A stretch of DNA of 45,451 nt. Origin: Methanomassiliicoccaceae archaeon. Lineage in GTDB: Archaea > Thermoplasmatota > Thermoplasmata > Methanomassiliicoccales > Methanomethylophilaceae. The notes beneath the pieces were generated by a model. The model did not search any database, was not told where the DNA came from, and saw nothing but the letters and a program-made list of their open reading frames with translations. This document shows, in pieces, positions 8,427-17,500 of the stretch (position 1 is the first letter of the stretch; the number at the start of each line of letters is the position of its first letter). The stretch is taken from the NCBI GenBank assembly GCA_016281925.1, contig JAEEJP010000061.1:1-45451 (forward strand). The letters run 5' to 3'. A program made the position numbers and the translations under genes.

Positions 8427-9266
8427 ATGGCAGTCCTGGATATCGACGGCGTTAGCTTCTCGCACGGATCCAAGAAAATCCTGGACGGGCTTGCTTTCAA
8501 AGCGAGAAAAGGGGAAGTCGTGGGGATTCTGGGGCAGAACGGATCTGGAAAGACCACGCTTCTAAACTGCATCAACGCAGAATACAGACCGCAGAAAGGC
8601 GCGGTCAGGCTGCTGAACTTCTCCGAAGAGTCTATGGATCCCAGCCATCGCAAATGCGGTTCGATCGATGTCAGGGAACTGTCCGAACACGAGAGATCGA
8701 GGGTCATGGCCACTGTGGAGCAGAACTCCCACATGAATTTCCCGTTCTCCGTGATGGAGGTCGTCAGGATGGGCAGGTATTCCCGCGCGGGGATGCTGGA
8801 CGAGAACACCGATGCTGAGATGGACATCGTATGCTCCGCCATGGAATCCACCGGCGTGCTGGGATTCAGCGACCGCGACGTCAGCGAGCTTTCCGGAGGG
8901 GAATGGAGGAGGGTCATGATCGCCCAGGCGCTTGCCCAGGAGCCGGAGGTCCTTCTTCTGGACGAACCGACGCTCCATCTGGACATCAACCACCAGTTCG
9001 ACCTCATGGACCTGTGCCGCACCATAGTCTCCGAGAGGGATATCCTGATAATCATCGTGACGCACGACCTGCAGCTGGCCGCCAGATACTGCGACCGCAT
9101 TATAGTGATGCAGAACGGCAGGATCGTGTCCATGGGCACTGCCGAGGAAGTGATCACGGCAGAAATGATACGCGAAGTCTTCGGAATGAAGGCCCGTGTC
9201 GGATACGACGAGGAGATCGGAGGCATGTCGGTATTCCTGATCGGACGCGACAGGGGCGGGACATGA
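8427..9266 (+). CDS. FecE-type ABC transporter ATP-binding protein
   Basis: This ATPase of 279 residues partners the permease at 7367. Motifs are Walker A GQNGSGKTT (36-44), signature LSGGEWRRV near 153-161, Walker B VLLLDEPT and H-loop VTHD. There is an insertion of about 20 residues between Walker A and the Q-loop (around 64-90, including RKCGSIDVRELSEHERSR), longer than in the other ATPases of the window. A GGAGGAG overlaps the end of the upstream gene. Its TGA overlaps the next gene as ATGA at 9263-9266. The four genes from 7367 to 11190 form one tightly packed transcription unit. Confidence 0.93.
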   Translation: MAVLDIDGVSFSHGSKKILDGLAFKARKGEVVGILGQNGSGKTTLLNCINAEYRPQKGAVRLLNFSEESMDPSHRKCGSIDVRELSEHERSRVMATVEQNSHMNFPFSVMEVVRMGRYSRAGMLDENTDAEMDIVCSAMESTGVLGFSDRDVSELSGGEWRRVMIAQALAQEPEVLLLDEPTLHLDINHQFDLMDLCRTIVSERDILIIIVTHDLQLAARYCDRIIVMQNGRIVSMGTAEEVITAEMIREVFGMKARVGYDEEIGGMSVFLIGRDRGGT

Positions 9267-10435
9267 CCGGGGACATAGTGAGGCGTTCGGTGGACGCTTG
9301 GATGGACGAGAGCGAAGAGTTCGAAGAAGAGATTTCGGACTTCAGAAAGGGGACGCTCCGCAGGCTGGCATTCATTGCCGCATGCATAGCCGCTGCGTTC
9401 ATTGCCGCCGGGATCGGAATGAACATCGGCGACTACCGCATCGATTTCTTCGAGACATACAGGGTCGTTTGGGCCCACCTCACTGGGAATGTCTATGACG
9501 AGACGGCCGACTGGATAATGTTCCAGTGGAGGCTGCCCCGCATCTGCTGCGACGTTCTGGCGGGAGTCGGGCTCGCGGCCGCCGGTGCCGTCATGCAGAG
9601 CATACTCCGCAACCCTCTGGCCGATCCCTATACCACCGGGATATCGTCGGGGGCCGCGTTCGGAGCGACTGTAGCGATGGCTTTGGGGCTGTCGCTGACC
9701 GCATCCGGGTTTGCGGTGGTAGCCAATGCCTTCTTCTTCGCTCTGATACCCACGGCCGTCATTCTTGCCGTCTCCAAGCTCAGATCGGCATCCCCGGCCA
9801 CGATGATCATGACCGGCATCGCCATAATGTACATGTTCAACGCGACGTCGACGCTGATACGCCTCTATGCGGACCCGGACACGCAGGCAGCAATATTCGC
9901 CTGGACCGTCGGCACCACCGACATCCGCGAATGGAGCCATGTGCTCATGATGACGGCGTTCGTCATAGCCGGGACCTTTGCATGCCAGCTGATGGCCCGC
10001 AGGCTCAATGTCATAGCGGCCGGCGACGAATCCGCGCGCTCGATCGGAGTAAACGCCGAGCGCCTCAGAGTCATCGCTCTGCTGGTGGTTTCGCTTCTGG
10101 CCGCCGGCATCGTGAGCTTCACCGGCCTGATAGGTTTCGTCGGATTGGTGTGCCCCCATATCGCCCGCCTCATCGTAGGATCGGACAGCCGCTATCTGAT
10201 CCCCGCATCCGCCGCGTTCGGAGCCCTCCTTCTGCTGGCGGCGGACATCATCGGCCATGTCGTGGTATACGGGCATTCCATCCAGGTCGGAGTCATAACT
10301 GCGTTCCTCGGGGCGCCGATACTCCTGTACCTCATAATCAAACAAGGGAAGGAGGTATGGCGATGGAACCCGTCATCGAAGTCGAAGGGATGTCGTGCGG
10401 GTACAGGGGACGCCCGAACGTGCTCGAAAGCATAG
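9263..10435 (+). CDS. FecCD-family ABC importer permease with amber-ended tail
   Basis: The permease has 390 residues as annotated to the first stop. Motifs match the permease at 1563 almost word for word (RLPRICCDVLAGVGLAAAGA, QSILRNPLADPYTTGISSGA, SFTGLIGFVGLVCPHIAR), including the acidic N-terminal tail. The family end should fall near the sequence KQGKEVWRW (about 10345-10371), but no stop is present there. The frame runs 73 bases into the next gene and first meets a stop at TAG 10433-10435, with a TGA at 10460-10462 after eight more codons. The tail NPSSKSKGCRAGTGDARTC is out-of-frame ATPase sequence and has no family counterpart. Either the native stop was lost or a small indel lies near 10370. 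Confidence 0.9.
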   Translation: MTGDIVRRSVDAWMDESEEFEEEISDFRKGTLRRLAFIAACIAAAFIAAGIGMNIGDYRIDFFETYRVVWAHLTGNVYDETADWIMFQWRLPRICCDVLAGVGLAAAGAVMQSILRNPLADPYTTGISSGAAFGATVAMALGLSLTASGFAVVANAFFFALIPTAVILAVSKLRSASPATMIMTGIAIMYMFNATSTLIRLYADPDTQAAIFAWTVGTTDIREWSHVLMMTAFVIAGTFACQLMARRLNVIAAGDESARSIGVNAERLRVIALLVVSLLAAGIVSFTGLIGFVGLVCPHIARLIVGSDSRYLIPASAAFGALLLLAADIIGHVVVYGHSIQVGVITAFLGAPILLYLIIKQGKEVWRWNPSSKSKGCRAGTGDARTCSKA

Positions 10436-11190
10436 ATCTGGCTCTGGACGGCCCGGGGCTGACATGCATAATCGGCCCTAACGGAGTGGGCAAATCAACC
10501 TTGGTGAAATGCCTGACGGGAAGCGTGAAGCCGTCCGCGGGAGAAGTCAGGATACTCGGCAGGAAAGTATCCGAATACAGGCTGAAAGACCTGGCAAAGA
10601 TCGTCGGATACGTTCCGGTGACATCTTCGGACATGAACAGGCTCACCGTCGTGGAGACCGTCCTTGTGGGCCGCTTCGCGCATCAGAGCCGCCGCACCGC
10701 TTCCAAAGACCTCCAAGCCACATATCGCGCCCTGAGAGCGATGGAGATAGAGGATCTGGCCGGCAGGGAATTCAGCGAGCTGTCTGCAGGCCAGCACCAG
10801 AAGGTCGCCATAGCCAGGGGTCTGGTCCAGCAGACGCGCATACTCATTCTGGACGAGCCGACCTCGAATCTGGACGTCAGGCACCAGGTTTACGTTACAT
10901 CATTCCTCAAAGAGCTCTCGCACAGGACGGGCATGACCGTCGTGATGATAAGCCACGACCTCAACCTGGCCGCGAAATTCGCCGATGTGGTTGTGCTCAT
11001 GGAAAAACCGGGGAGGATCCATTCGGTCGGCGCCCCGAAGGACGTCATCGTGCCGGATGCGATAAGGGACGTGTATGGCGTCGACTGCGACGTCGTGGAC
11101 GACCAGGGGTCCCCGCATGTGATGCTTCATGACGTGCTGCGACGGAGCTTGGGAAAGGATGTCGCCATCTCCGTCGGGCATGGCGCCTGA
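10363..11190 (+). CDS. FecE/BtuD-type ABC transporter ATP-binding protein
   Basis: This ATPase of 275 residues is paired with the permease at 9263 and is a close paralogue of the ATPase at 793-1572 (identical core IIGPNGVGKSTL, ELSAGQHQKV, shared SHDLNLAAK). Walker A, signature, Walker B (ILILDEPTSNLD) and the H-loop are intact. The ATG at 10363 is preferred over the ATG at 10357 because the GGAGG at 10351-10355 is at proper distance only from the former. The tail after HDVLRR is about 14 residues longer than in the paralogue. It ends in TGA at 11188-11190. Confidence 0.93.
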   Translation: MEPVIEVEGMSCGYRGRPNVLESIDLALDGPGLTCIIGPNGVGKSTLVKCLTGSVKPSAGEVRILGRKVSEYRLKDLAKIVGYVPVTSSDMNRLTVVETVLVGRFAHQSRRTASKDLQATYRALRAMEIEDLAGREFSELSAGQHQKVAIARGLVQQTRILILDEPTSNLDVRHQVYVTSFLKELSHRTGMTVVMISHDLNLAAKFADVVVLMEKPGRIHSVGAPKDVIVPDAIRDVYGVDCDVVDDQGSPHVMLHDVLRRSLGKDVAISVGHGA

Positions 11191-11208
11191 TCCCTCCCTC
11201 GGGACGGC

Positions 11209-11488
11209 TCATCCTGTGGTGATTTTGTCTCCGACGTATTCCACGGCATCAAATAATTCGTCATCGTCTTCCGGTTCCCGGTGAGCATCGCTCTCGTCGA
11301 TGAGGATCCTGAGGAAGAATCCCTCATCGCCGTAGAGACGCAGATATCTTTTGCCGCCGGATTCCTCTATAGAAATGCGCTCCGTCATCTTCCTGCGCCG
11401 CATCGGCCGATCTCTCATCGGCCATTGAAACATACGACAGCGATATCGACACGGCCAGCGCGATCGCCAGCACCATTATCGGCCTCAT
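11209..11488 (-). pseudogene. Small secreted protein gene with a one-base frameshift
   Basis: A minus-strand ATG at 11488 with GGAGG seven bases upstream begins a 54-residue frame (to TGA at 11324) with a clear signal peptide (MRPIMVLAIALAVSISLSYV) and an acidic mature start (ADERSADAAQEDD). The downstream frame, offset by one base, continues with protein-like sequence (ERISIEESGGKRYLRLYGDE, then an acidic end VEYVGDKITTG) to a TGA at 11209-11211. Joined, they give a plausible secreted protein of about 90 residues with the shift near 11370-11390. Either the gene is broken, or the assembly has an indel. The alternative is two separate small ORFs, the second starting at ATG 11388 or 11403. The family is not recognised. 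Confidence 0.55.
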
Positions 11489-11545
11489 CCGGCAGCCTCC
11501 GACGTTTTTCGGACCTAACTGGCCCTGAACATCGGTAATAAGATT

Positions 11546-11568
11546 CGCTATTTAATTAATAAATGCAC
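11546..11568 (-). promoter_or_regulatory. Probable promoter of the small secreted protein gene
   Basis: The minus strand reads TTATTAATTAAATAG here, an archaeal TATA-like element in a short AT-rich island. It lies about 65 bases upstream of the ATG at 11488, leaving a leader of roughly 40 bases that contains the GGAGG site. Confidence 0.45.
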
Positions 11569-11587
11569 AGATTTCACTGCGCCTGCT

Positions 11588-11884
11588 TCACTCTATCTTC
11601 AGAAGGCCGGAGAAGTTGGTCATATCCAGCACGGCTTTGACCTCCTTGTTGACGTTCACCAGCTTTATCCCGTTCTTTTCCTCCATGAGCTCGTCCGCAT
11701 TCAGCAGAGACCTGAGCCCGGCAGACGAGATGTACGAAACGTGGGTCATGTCGAACACGAGCGAAGCCGCGGATGCGGATTCCCTCTCCACGACTTCGTC
11801 CAGCTCGGGCGCGGTAACATAGTCGATGTTCCCTTTGGGCGATATGGTCGTCACTCCGTCTTTCTTCTCTATCCCTATTTCCAT
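11588..11884 (-). CDS. STAS-domain protein (anti-sigma-factor-antagonist type)
   Basis: This single STAS domain of 98 residues is of the SpoIIAA/RsbV/BtrV kind. The core segment MTHVSYISSAGLRSLL places Ser53/Ser54 at the usual phosphorylation site. In bacteria such proteins are phosphorylated by an RsbW-like kinase and dephosphorylated by a SpoIIE-type phosphatase, and they bind a partner only when unphosphorylated. Both activities are encoded by the gene immediately upstream, five bases away. Archaea have no sigma factor, so the usual downstream partner is missing and the target is unknown. A GGAG lies about eleven bases before the ATG. It ends in TGA and is the last gene of the NRPS cluster. 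Confidence 0.9.
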   Translation of the reverse strand: MEIGIEKKDGVTTISPKGNIDYVTAPELDEVVERESASAASLVFDMTHVSYISSAGLRSLLNADELMEEKNGIKLVNVNKEVKAVLDMTNFSGLLKIE

Positions 11885-11889
11885 GAGAA

Positions 11890-13704
11890 TCACATCTCCT
11901 TCTCCAACTTCAATATATTGCGGCCATCCTCGCGGGAATAGGATACTTCGTCGCATATCTTCTTCACGAGCATTATCCCCAATCCTCCGCGCCGGCGCTC
12001 CTTGAAACTGTTTATCGGATCGGGGTCCTTGCGCGCCAGCGGATTGAACGGCACACCCCAATCCGTGAATGTGACGCGGACGGCGCCGTTGACCACGTCG
12101 GTTGTCACCAGGACGTCCCCTTTCTCCTCCCTGCCGGCATAGGCATACATGTCTATGTTGGCGAATATCTCGGAGCATGCGGTCTCCATCTCGGTCACCG
12201 TACGCGGGGAGCACCCGGCATCGGCCATCCTCTGCCTGATGCGCTCCATCACCTGCGCATAACCCTGCCTGTCGGCGCGGACCTTTATCCCTTCGTCCGG
12301 CCGGATGTCATATGGGCGGATGTATGTTAGGCCCAGCATGGTCATGTCGTCGCTCTGCCTGGCGCTCCCGACGAATTCCGCCACGTCCGACCTCACCTTC
12401 TCCAGAACTCTGTCCGGGGATTCGCCGGCTACGGAGGAAAGGGATCCCAGAAGGCGCTCCTCCCCGAACGTGCCCCCGTCGGTTCTCGCGGCCTCCGTGA
12501 CGCCGTCGGTATAAAGGAAGATGCCGTCCCCGATGTCCAGGTGGAAATACTGCCTGTTATAGCTTATCCTCTTCTTCCTCCCGAAGACGAAGTCGGGCTG
12601 GCACTTAAGCATCTCGTATTTCCCGCCTTTGCATATGAAAGGAGGGTTGTGGCCGGCGTTGACGAAGCAGACGTCCCCGGTCCTGAGGTCTATGACCCCG
12701 ATCCAGACGGTGACGAAGTATTTCATGGAATTCGTCGCGGAAAGCTCCCGGTTGGCTTTCTCCATCGCCTTGTCCAGATCCCCGCCCGCCTGCACGTTGG
12801 ACCTTATCAGGGTCATCGAAGTGGCCATGAACAGCGACGCGGGAAGGCCTTTCCCGGAAACGTCGGCCACAACTATGGCAAGGCGGTCGTCACCTACCGT
12901 GAAGCAGTCGTAGAAGTCTCCCCCCACATCCATCGCGGCCGACATCGACGAGGACACGTCGCAGTAGGGCTTGCAGGGGAAATCCGTGATGAGGAGGCCC
13001 TGCTGTATCCCCCTGGCATTGGACATCTCCTTCTCGACCCCGATTTTCTCTTTCCTCAGGTCGGACTGCTTTCTGATGTCGTCGATTCCGATCTTGACGG
13101 CATAATAAGAGGGTATGCAGACCAGAAGATAGATGAGGAGATCGACGATGTAGTACACCCGTATCAGAGAAATCGCCCTGTCAAATCTTGTCATTCCCTG
13201 GTACATCCCGATCATGAGGGGCGACAGGTAGTCGTTTATCAGGAGCCCTGCGAGCATCAGGACGGCGCCGATGACTATGGTTGCTTTGATGAAATTGTTG
13301 CGGTAATATATGCCGCATGATATCACAGGGAGCAGCATCAGAATCATCATCGAGTAGTCCACGGCAGCTATTATGATGAATGAATTGAACATTATCGATC
13401 CGATCAGGACGAATTTGGTCCACCACCGGCTCCCTATGAAAAAGCAGCCCGCAGCGCTGAGCGCCATGACGGTCAGAGAAGCATAGACCATATCCAGGGA
13501 CCCTTCTATGTCGCGGATCTTGGCTTCGCCGAGGTATATCCAGGCTATGTTCATGATGATGACCGCGATTATTATGGTCTCGACTATCCTGTCGGCGCGG
13601 CGGTCCCTGTATTGGACGATCTCGTCCAGGACGTCGTTGGCAGGGCGCTTTCTGAACATGAAGAAGGTATGCCGCCCCTCCGCCCCATCCTTGGTGCCTG
13701 CCAT
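11890..13704 (-). CDS. Membrane SpoIIE-type phosphatase fused to an RsbW-like ATPase domain
   Basis: The protein has 604 residues: an N-terminal cytoplasmic stretch, about six or seven membrane helices (38-220), a short coiled linker, a PP2C/SpoIIE phosphatase domain (about 240-450) and a GHKL ATPase domain (about 465-604). Metal-binding acidic motifs of the phosphatase are visible (DVGGDFYD near 262, VADVSGKGLP near 279, YTDGVTEA near 399, SDDMT near 455). The ATPase domain shows the N-box (SEIFANIDMYAYAG), D-x-G (TDWGVPFNP) and G2 (GGLGIMLVKK). This joins in one chain the two opposing enzymes of bacterial partner switching. The ATG at 13704 follows a GGGGGATGA. Its start lies inside the tail of the preceding PPTase frame. 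Confidence 0.92.
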   Translation of the reverse strand: MAGTKDGAEGRHTFFMFRKRPANDVLDEIVQYRDRRADRIVETIIIAVIIMNIAWIYLGEAKIRDIEGSLDMVYASLTVMALSAAGCFFIGSRWWTKFVLIGSIMFNSFIIIAAVDYSMMILMLLPVISCGIYYRNNFIKATIVIGAVLMLAGLLINDYLSPLMIGMYQGMTRFDRAISLIRVYYIVDLLIYLLVCIPSYYAVKIGIDDIRKQSDLRKEKIGVEKEMSNARGIQQGLLITDFPCKPYCDVSSSMSAAMDVGGDFYDCFTVGDDRLAIVVADVSGKGLPASLFMATSMTLIRSNVQAGGDLDKAMEKANRELSATNSMKYFVTVWIGVIDLRTGDVCFVNAGHNPPFICKGGKYEMLKCQPDFVFGRKKRISYNRQYFHLDIGDGIFLYTDGVTEAARTDGGTFGEERLLGSLSSVAGESPDRVLEKVRSDVAEFVGSARQSDDMTMLGLTYIRPYDIRPDEGIKVRADRQGYAQVMERIRQRMADAGCSPRTVTEMETACSEIFANIDMYAYAGREEKGDVLVTTDVVNGAVRVTFTDWGVPFNPLARKDPDPINSFKERRRGGLGIMLVKKICDEVSYSREDGRNILKLEKEM

Positions 13705-14435
13705 ATCTCATCCCCCTGCGGATACGGCTCCGATATCTCCGTGATTCGATAAATAGGACGGCATCGGATCAGCCCGGATAGGTCGACGGCTCTCAGAGAA
13801 GGCTCGAACCCTTCCCCCGCGGAGCATACGGCGCAGCGATATCCGTCGCGCGGATCGTATTCCTTGAAGCGGTACTCCCGGGAATCGACTTTCTGATCCA
13901 CGCGTATCGGGTCCCCCAGATCTATGCGGAAGGAATCCAGCGGCAGGGACATCCCCAGCCCAGTGGCTTTCATGAAGCTCTCCTTCAGGGTCCAGTAGCG
14001 GCAGAACAGGGCAGGCATATCTCCGGTGCCCTCCGCGGCCGCTATGTCTTCGTATTCCGAGCCGTGGAAGAACCTCCCGGCGATGTCCAGGCCGGCATAC
14101 TTCACCATCTCCACGTCGCAGCCCACATCGGAATCGGATACGGCGCACGCCACGCGCTCCTCCGAGTGGGACATGTTGAATCTGACCCGGGAATCCCTCA
14201 GGAACGGCTTCCCGTTCTTTCCGGTTCCGATCTCGGCGGAATCCGGGTTCTCCCCCAGATCCTCCAATGCTTCGCGGAGGAGGGCCCATACGCCTACGCA
14301 GAGGCGTCTGTCCTTGCCGAAAAGGAACCTGTCCGCTTTCCTCCTGCGGCATTCCGGCATCCGGCTGTACAAAGCGGAATATACCGATGGATCCTCCAGA
14401 GCATAGGTCTCCGAATAGTACGTCCTGACCTTCAT
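13584..14435 (-). CDS. Sfp-type 4'-phosphopantetheinyl transferase
   Basis: This enzyme transfers phosphopantetheine from CoA to the serine of carrier domains, here most likely the three T domains of the adjacent NRPS. Motifs are FNMSHSEERVACA, VGCDVEMVK and FCRYWTLKESFMKATGLG, containing the Mg- and CoA-binding acidic residues and the catalytic Glu/Lys of the family. The family length is about 220-240 residues. This frame gives 283 because it passes the expected end (near the residues SGLIR, about 13750) and continues 121 bases out of frame into the phosphatase gene, stopping at a TAG (13584-13586). If amber is sense, the next stop is a TAA at 13572-13574. It is separated from the NRPS gene by 70 bases. 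Confidence 0.92.
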   Translation of the reverse strand: MKVRTYYSETYALEDPSVYSALYSRMPECRRRKADRFLFGKDRRLCVGVWALLREALEDLGENPDSAEIGTGKNGKPFLRDSRVRFNMSHSEERVACAVSDSDVGCDVEMVKYAGLDIAGRFFHGSEYEDIAAAEGTGDMPALFCRYWTLKESFMKATGLGMSLPLDSFRIDLGDPIRVDQKVDSREYRFKEYDPRDGYRCAVCSAGEGFEPSLRAVDLSGLIRCRPIYRITEISEPYPQGDEIWQAPRMGRRGGIPSSCSESALPTTSWTRSSNTGTAAPTG

Positions 14436-14505
14436 GCCGCCTCCTGCCGCCGTTTCCGTCCGGTTCCGGGCGGCAAGGCAGGGGATGGCCTGACCTGCCC
14501 CGGCT

Positions 14506-17500
14506 TCATCTGAAGAACCTCAGTGATTTCAGCGTCTTGAACGCCTTGTCGATGTATCCGTCGGAGATTATGGGCCACGAGAATCCCAGCCTGTACAGCG
14601 CTTTCACGGTGTACGCGTCGTCCGCCGCGACGAACCTGCGGGTCTCTCCTGCGTTGCCCAGATAGCTTATCAGGCCGGATACGAACTCTTCGTTGGCCTC
14701 GTCCTTCATGGCTTCCGTGAACCTCCTGTCGAACTCCTTCCTGGAAACCACTTCCACCGGCATGCCGTTGTCCCTCATGACCTTCAAGACGTTCGCCATG
14801 TGCACCTTGTGGCAGTTGTTGACATGGAACGCGGTGAACTGTTCCGGGGTGCCGGCCAGGATTACGACGGCCTTGGCGACCATGTCGATGGGCGAGAATT
14901 CCACTTCCGTGTCCATGTCTGTGACCGGGAAGAATCCCAGCTTCACATAGGACCTCATCTGCTTCATGAAAGCGTTGGTGCCGAAATTGATCTGGAACTC
15001 CCCGTCGCTGTCGCGGCTCATGAGGTTCCCGACGCGGATGATCTTCGCCTTCAGGCCTCCCGGGATCGCCTTTATTATCTCCTCCTCGGCCATGAACTTG
15101 GAGCGGGCGTACTTGTTGTCCAGGTTCTGCCCGAAGTCGAGCTCGCTCTCCTTCAGCTTCCTGTCGGCGGGTATGCTTCCGTTGACGGATTCCCCGGCGA
15201 CGCTCTCAGTGGATATCTGGACAAGCAAGGATCCGGTGCTCTCGGCCAGGCCGATCAGATTCCTGACCCCGCCCACGTTCACCTTTTCGATGGAGTCGTC
15301 GGCCGCGAAGTGCTTGACCACCGCCGCGCAGTTTATGATCGTGTCGAAACTGCGCCCCTCCAGCTTCTCCTTGAGGTTCTTGTCCGTGATGTCCCCGTCT
15401 ATCACTTCCACGCTCTTCAGCGGATCGTCGGGAGCCATCCCTCCGAAGTAATACATGAAAACAGTCTTCAGCCTCTCCTCGGATGTCTGGCCCTTGCCGC
15501 TCCTCACCAGACAGGCCACATGCTTGGCGTTCCTCCTGAGGAGCTCCCAGAGCACGTGGGCGCCCAGATATCCGGTCGCCCCTGTCAGCAGGATCCTGCG
15601 GGGGCTGTGCGAGCTTATGGAGTCCAGGCTGCCTTCGACGTTGGCCGCCAGCGGACTCTCGTCGATCGCCGCCCTCTTCTCCTCCTCCCCGGCCTTTCCG
15701 AGGGTGCCCATGAATCTGGCCAGGGCTTCCGGGGAGGGGTTGTCGAAGACGTTCTTGTAGACTATTGGGAACCCGGCGTTCATGCAGCTAAGCACCAGCT
15801 TCGATGCCGAGATGGATGTCCCGCCGATCTCGAAGAAATCGTCGTCCGCGTAGACCTTCTTCAGGCCGAGGACGCCGGCAAATATCTCGCACAGCTTGGT
15901 CTCCGTCGGACCCGAAGGCTCCCTGCCGGCCTTCCTGGGCTCGGAAGACGGCTCCGGGAGCTTCCTCCTGTCCACCTTCCCGTTGACCGTCATGGGGATG
16001 GAATCCAGCTGGACGAAGTGGGCGGGGACCATGTACGGAGGCTTGGAGCTTCTGATGAAATCGGCCAGGCCTCTGAAATCCACCTGCGAATCCGAGACTA
16101 CGTAAGCTGTGATCGACTTCCCTCCGGCAGGGTCGTCGAATGCCTTCACGGTGGCGTCTTTTATGCCCGGATATCCGCGCACCGCGCCTTCCACCTCGGC
16201 CAGCTCTATCCTGAACCCGCGCACCTTGACCATCCCGTCGCGGCGCCCTATATAATCGATGTTCCCGTCCGGGAGCATGCGGACCACATCCCCGGTCCTG
16301 TAAAGGCGGCCGAAGCCCGGCCCGTCGGAGAACGGACTTCTGGTGACGGTCTTGGCGGTCTTCTCCGGATTGTTGAGGTATTCCCTGAAAACCTGCGGGC
16401 CGCTTATGCAGAGCTCGCCGCAGCATCCCACCGGGACGATCCTGTCGCTCCTGTCCAGGACATACAGCTTGACATTGGTGTTCGGCCTGCCTATCGGGAG
16501 CAGCGGGCTGTCGTCCCTGACTTTGAATGTGGTCACGTTGACCGTGCATTCCGTAGGCCCGTAGATGTTGTAGAAATCGACCCAGCCGGGCGGGTTCAGC
16601 GGCACCAGCCTCTCCCCTCCCGCCATGAAGGCTTTCAGAGACCTGCATTGGGTGGCCTCCATGAACATCCTTCCCATCTGGGTGGTCATGAAGCCGTGGG
16701 TGATCCCGCTGCTGATGAAGTACCTGTCGATCTCAGCGAGATCCTTGCGCATCTCCTCCGGGATGATGTGGACTGCGGCTCCTGCGGAGAGGGAGGAATG
16801 GATGTCCATCATGCACGCGTCGAACCCGTAGCTCGCATACGATGCGTATCTGGACGTGCTGGGGTGGCCGACCTCCGGGATCATCCATTTGAGGAAGCTG
16901 ACGATGTTCCTGTGCTCCAGGACGCATCCCTTGGGGGTCCCGGTGGTCCCTGAAGTATACAGGATTATGAATGCGTCCTCCGGGGACGGGGCCAGAGAGG
17001 CCACGTCGGGGCGCCGGCCGGAGCACAGGCCGTCGATCTCGTCGGTATACAGGACATCGCCGCCGTAGCCGGAGACCAGCCCGCGGAGGGACCTGTCGGC
17101 TATCAGGAGCCTGGTCCCGGAATCCTGCATCATGAACAGGAGGCGCTCCTCAGGATAGGTCGGATCCAGAGGCTGATACGCGGCCCCGGATTTTATCACG
17201 CCTTCTGCTGCTATTACCATGAATAAAGACCTGGGCACCAGAACTGCGACGTACTCGTCCTTCCCGATGCCTTTGGAATGGATGTAGTCGGCGATGTAAT
17301 CGGTCTTCTCGTCCAGCTCCCCGTAGGTCAGGCTGTCGCCCATATAGACGGCGGCGATATTGCCCGGGCGCTCCCTGGCATTCCTTCTGAACATGTCCAC
17401 AACCGTGGCGGACATGTCGAACGGGACGGCGGTATCGTTCATCCTGGCGACCGCCTCCAAGGTCTTCCCTTCCGTCAGGTCGACCTCCCTCAGCATCGTG

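Noticed and set aside
7808-10345. An 845-codon open frame on the minus strand opposite the importer genes
   Set aside because: It is antisense to two permeases and one ATPase with full family motifs. Its translation is low in hydrophobic residues, rich in Asp, Gly, His and Arg, and matches no domain. GC-rich codon bias keeps antisense frames open.
14800-16953. A 717-codon plus-strand open frame inside the NRPS gene
   Set aside because: It is antisense of A3, T3 and reductase domains, with no domain features of its own. The same applies to the plus-strand frames at 17278-18753, 19351-20328 and 21502-22635.
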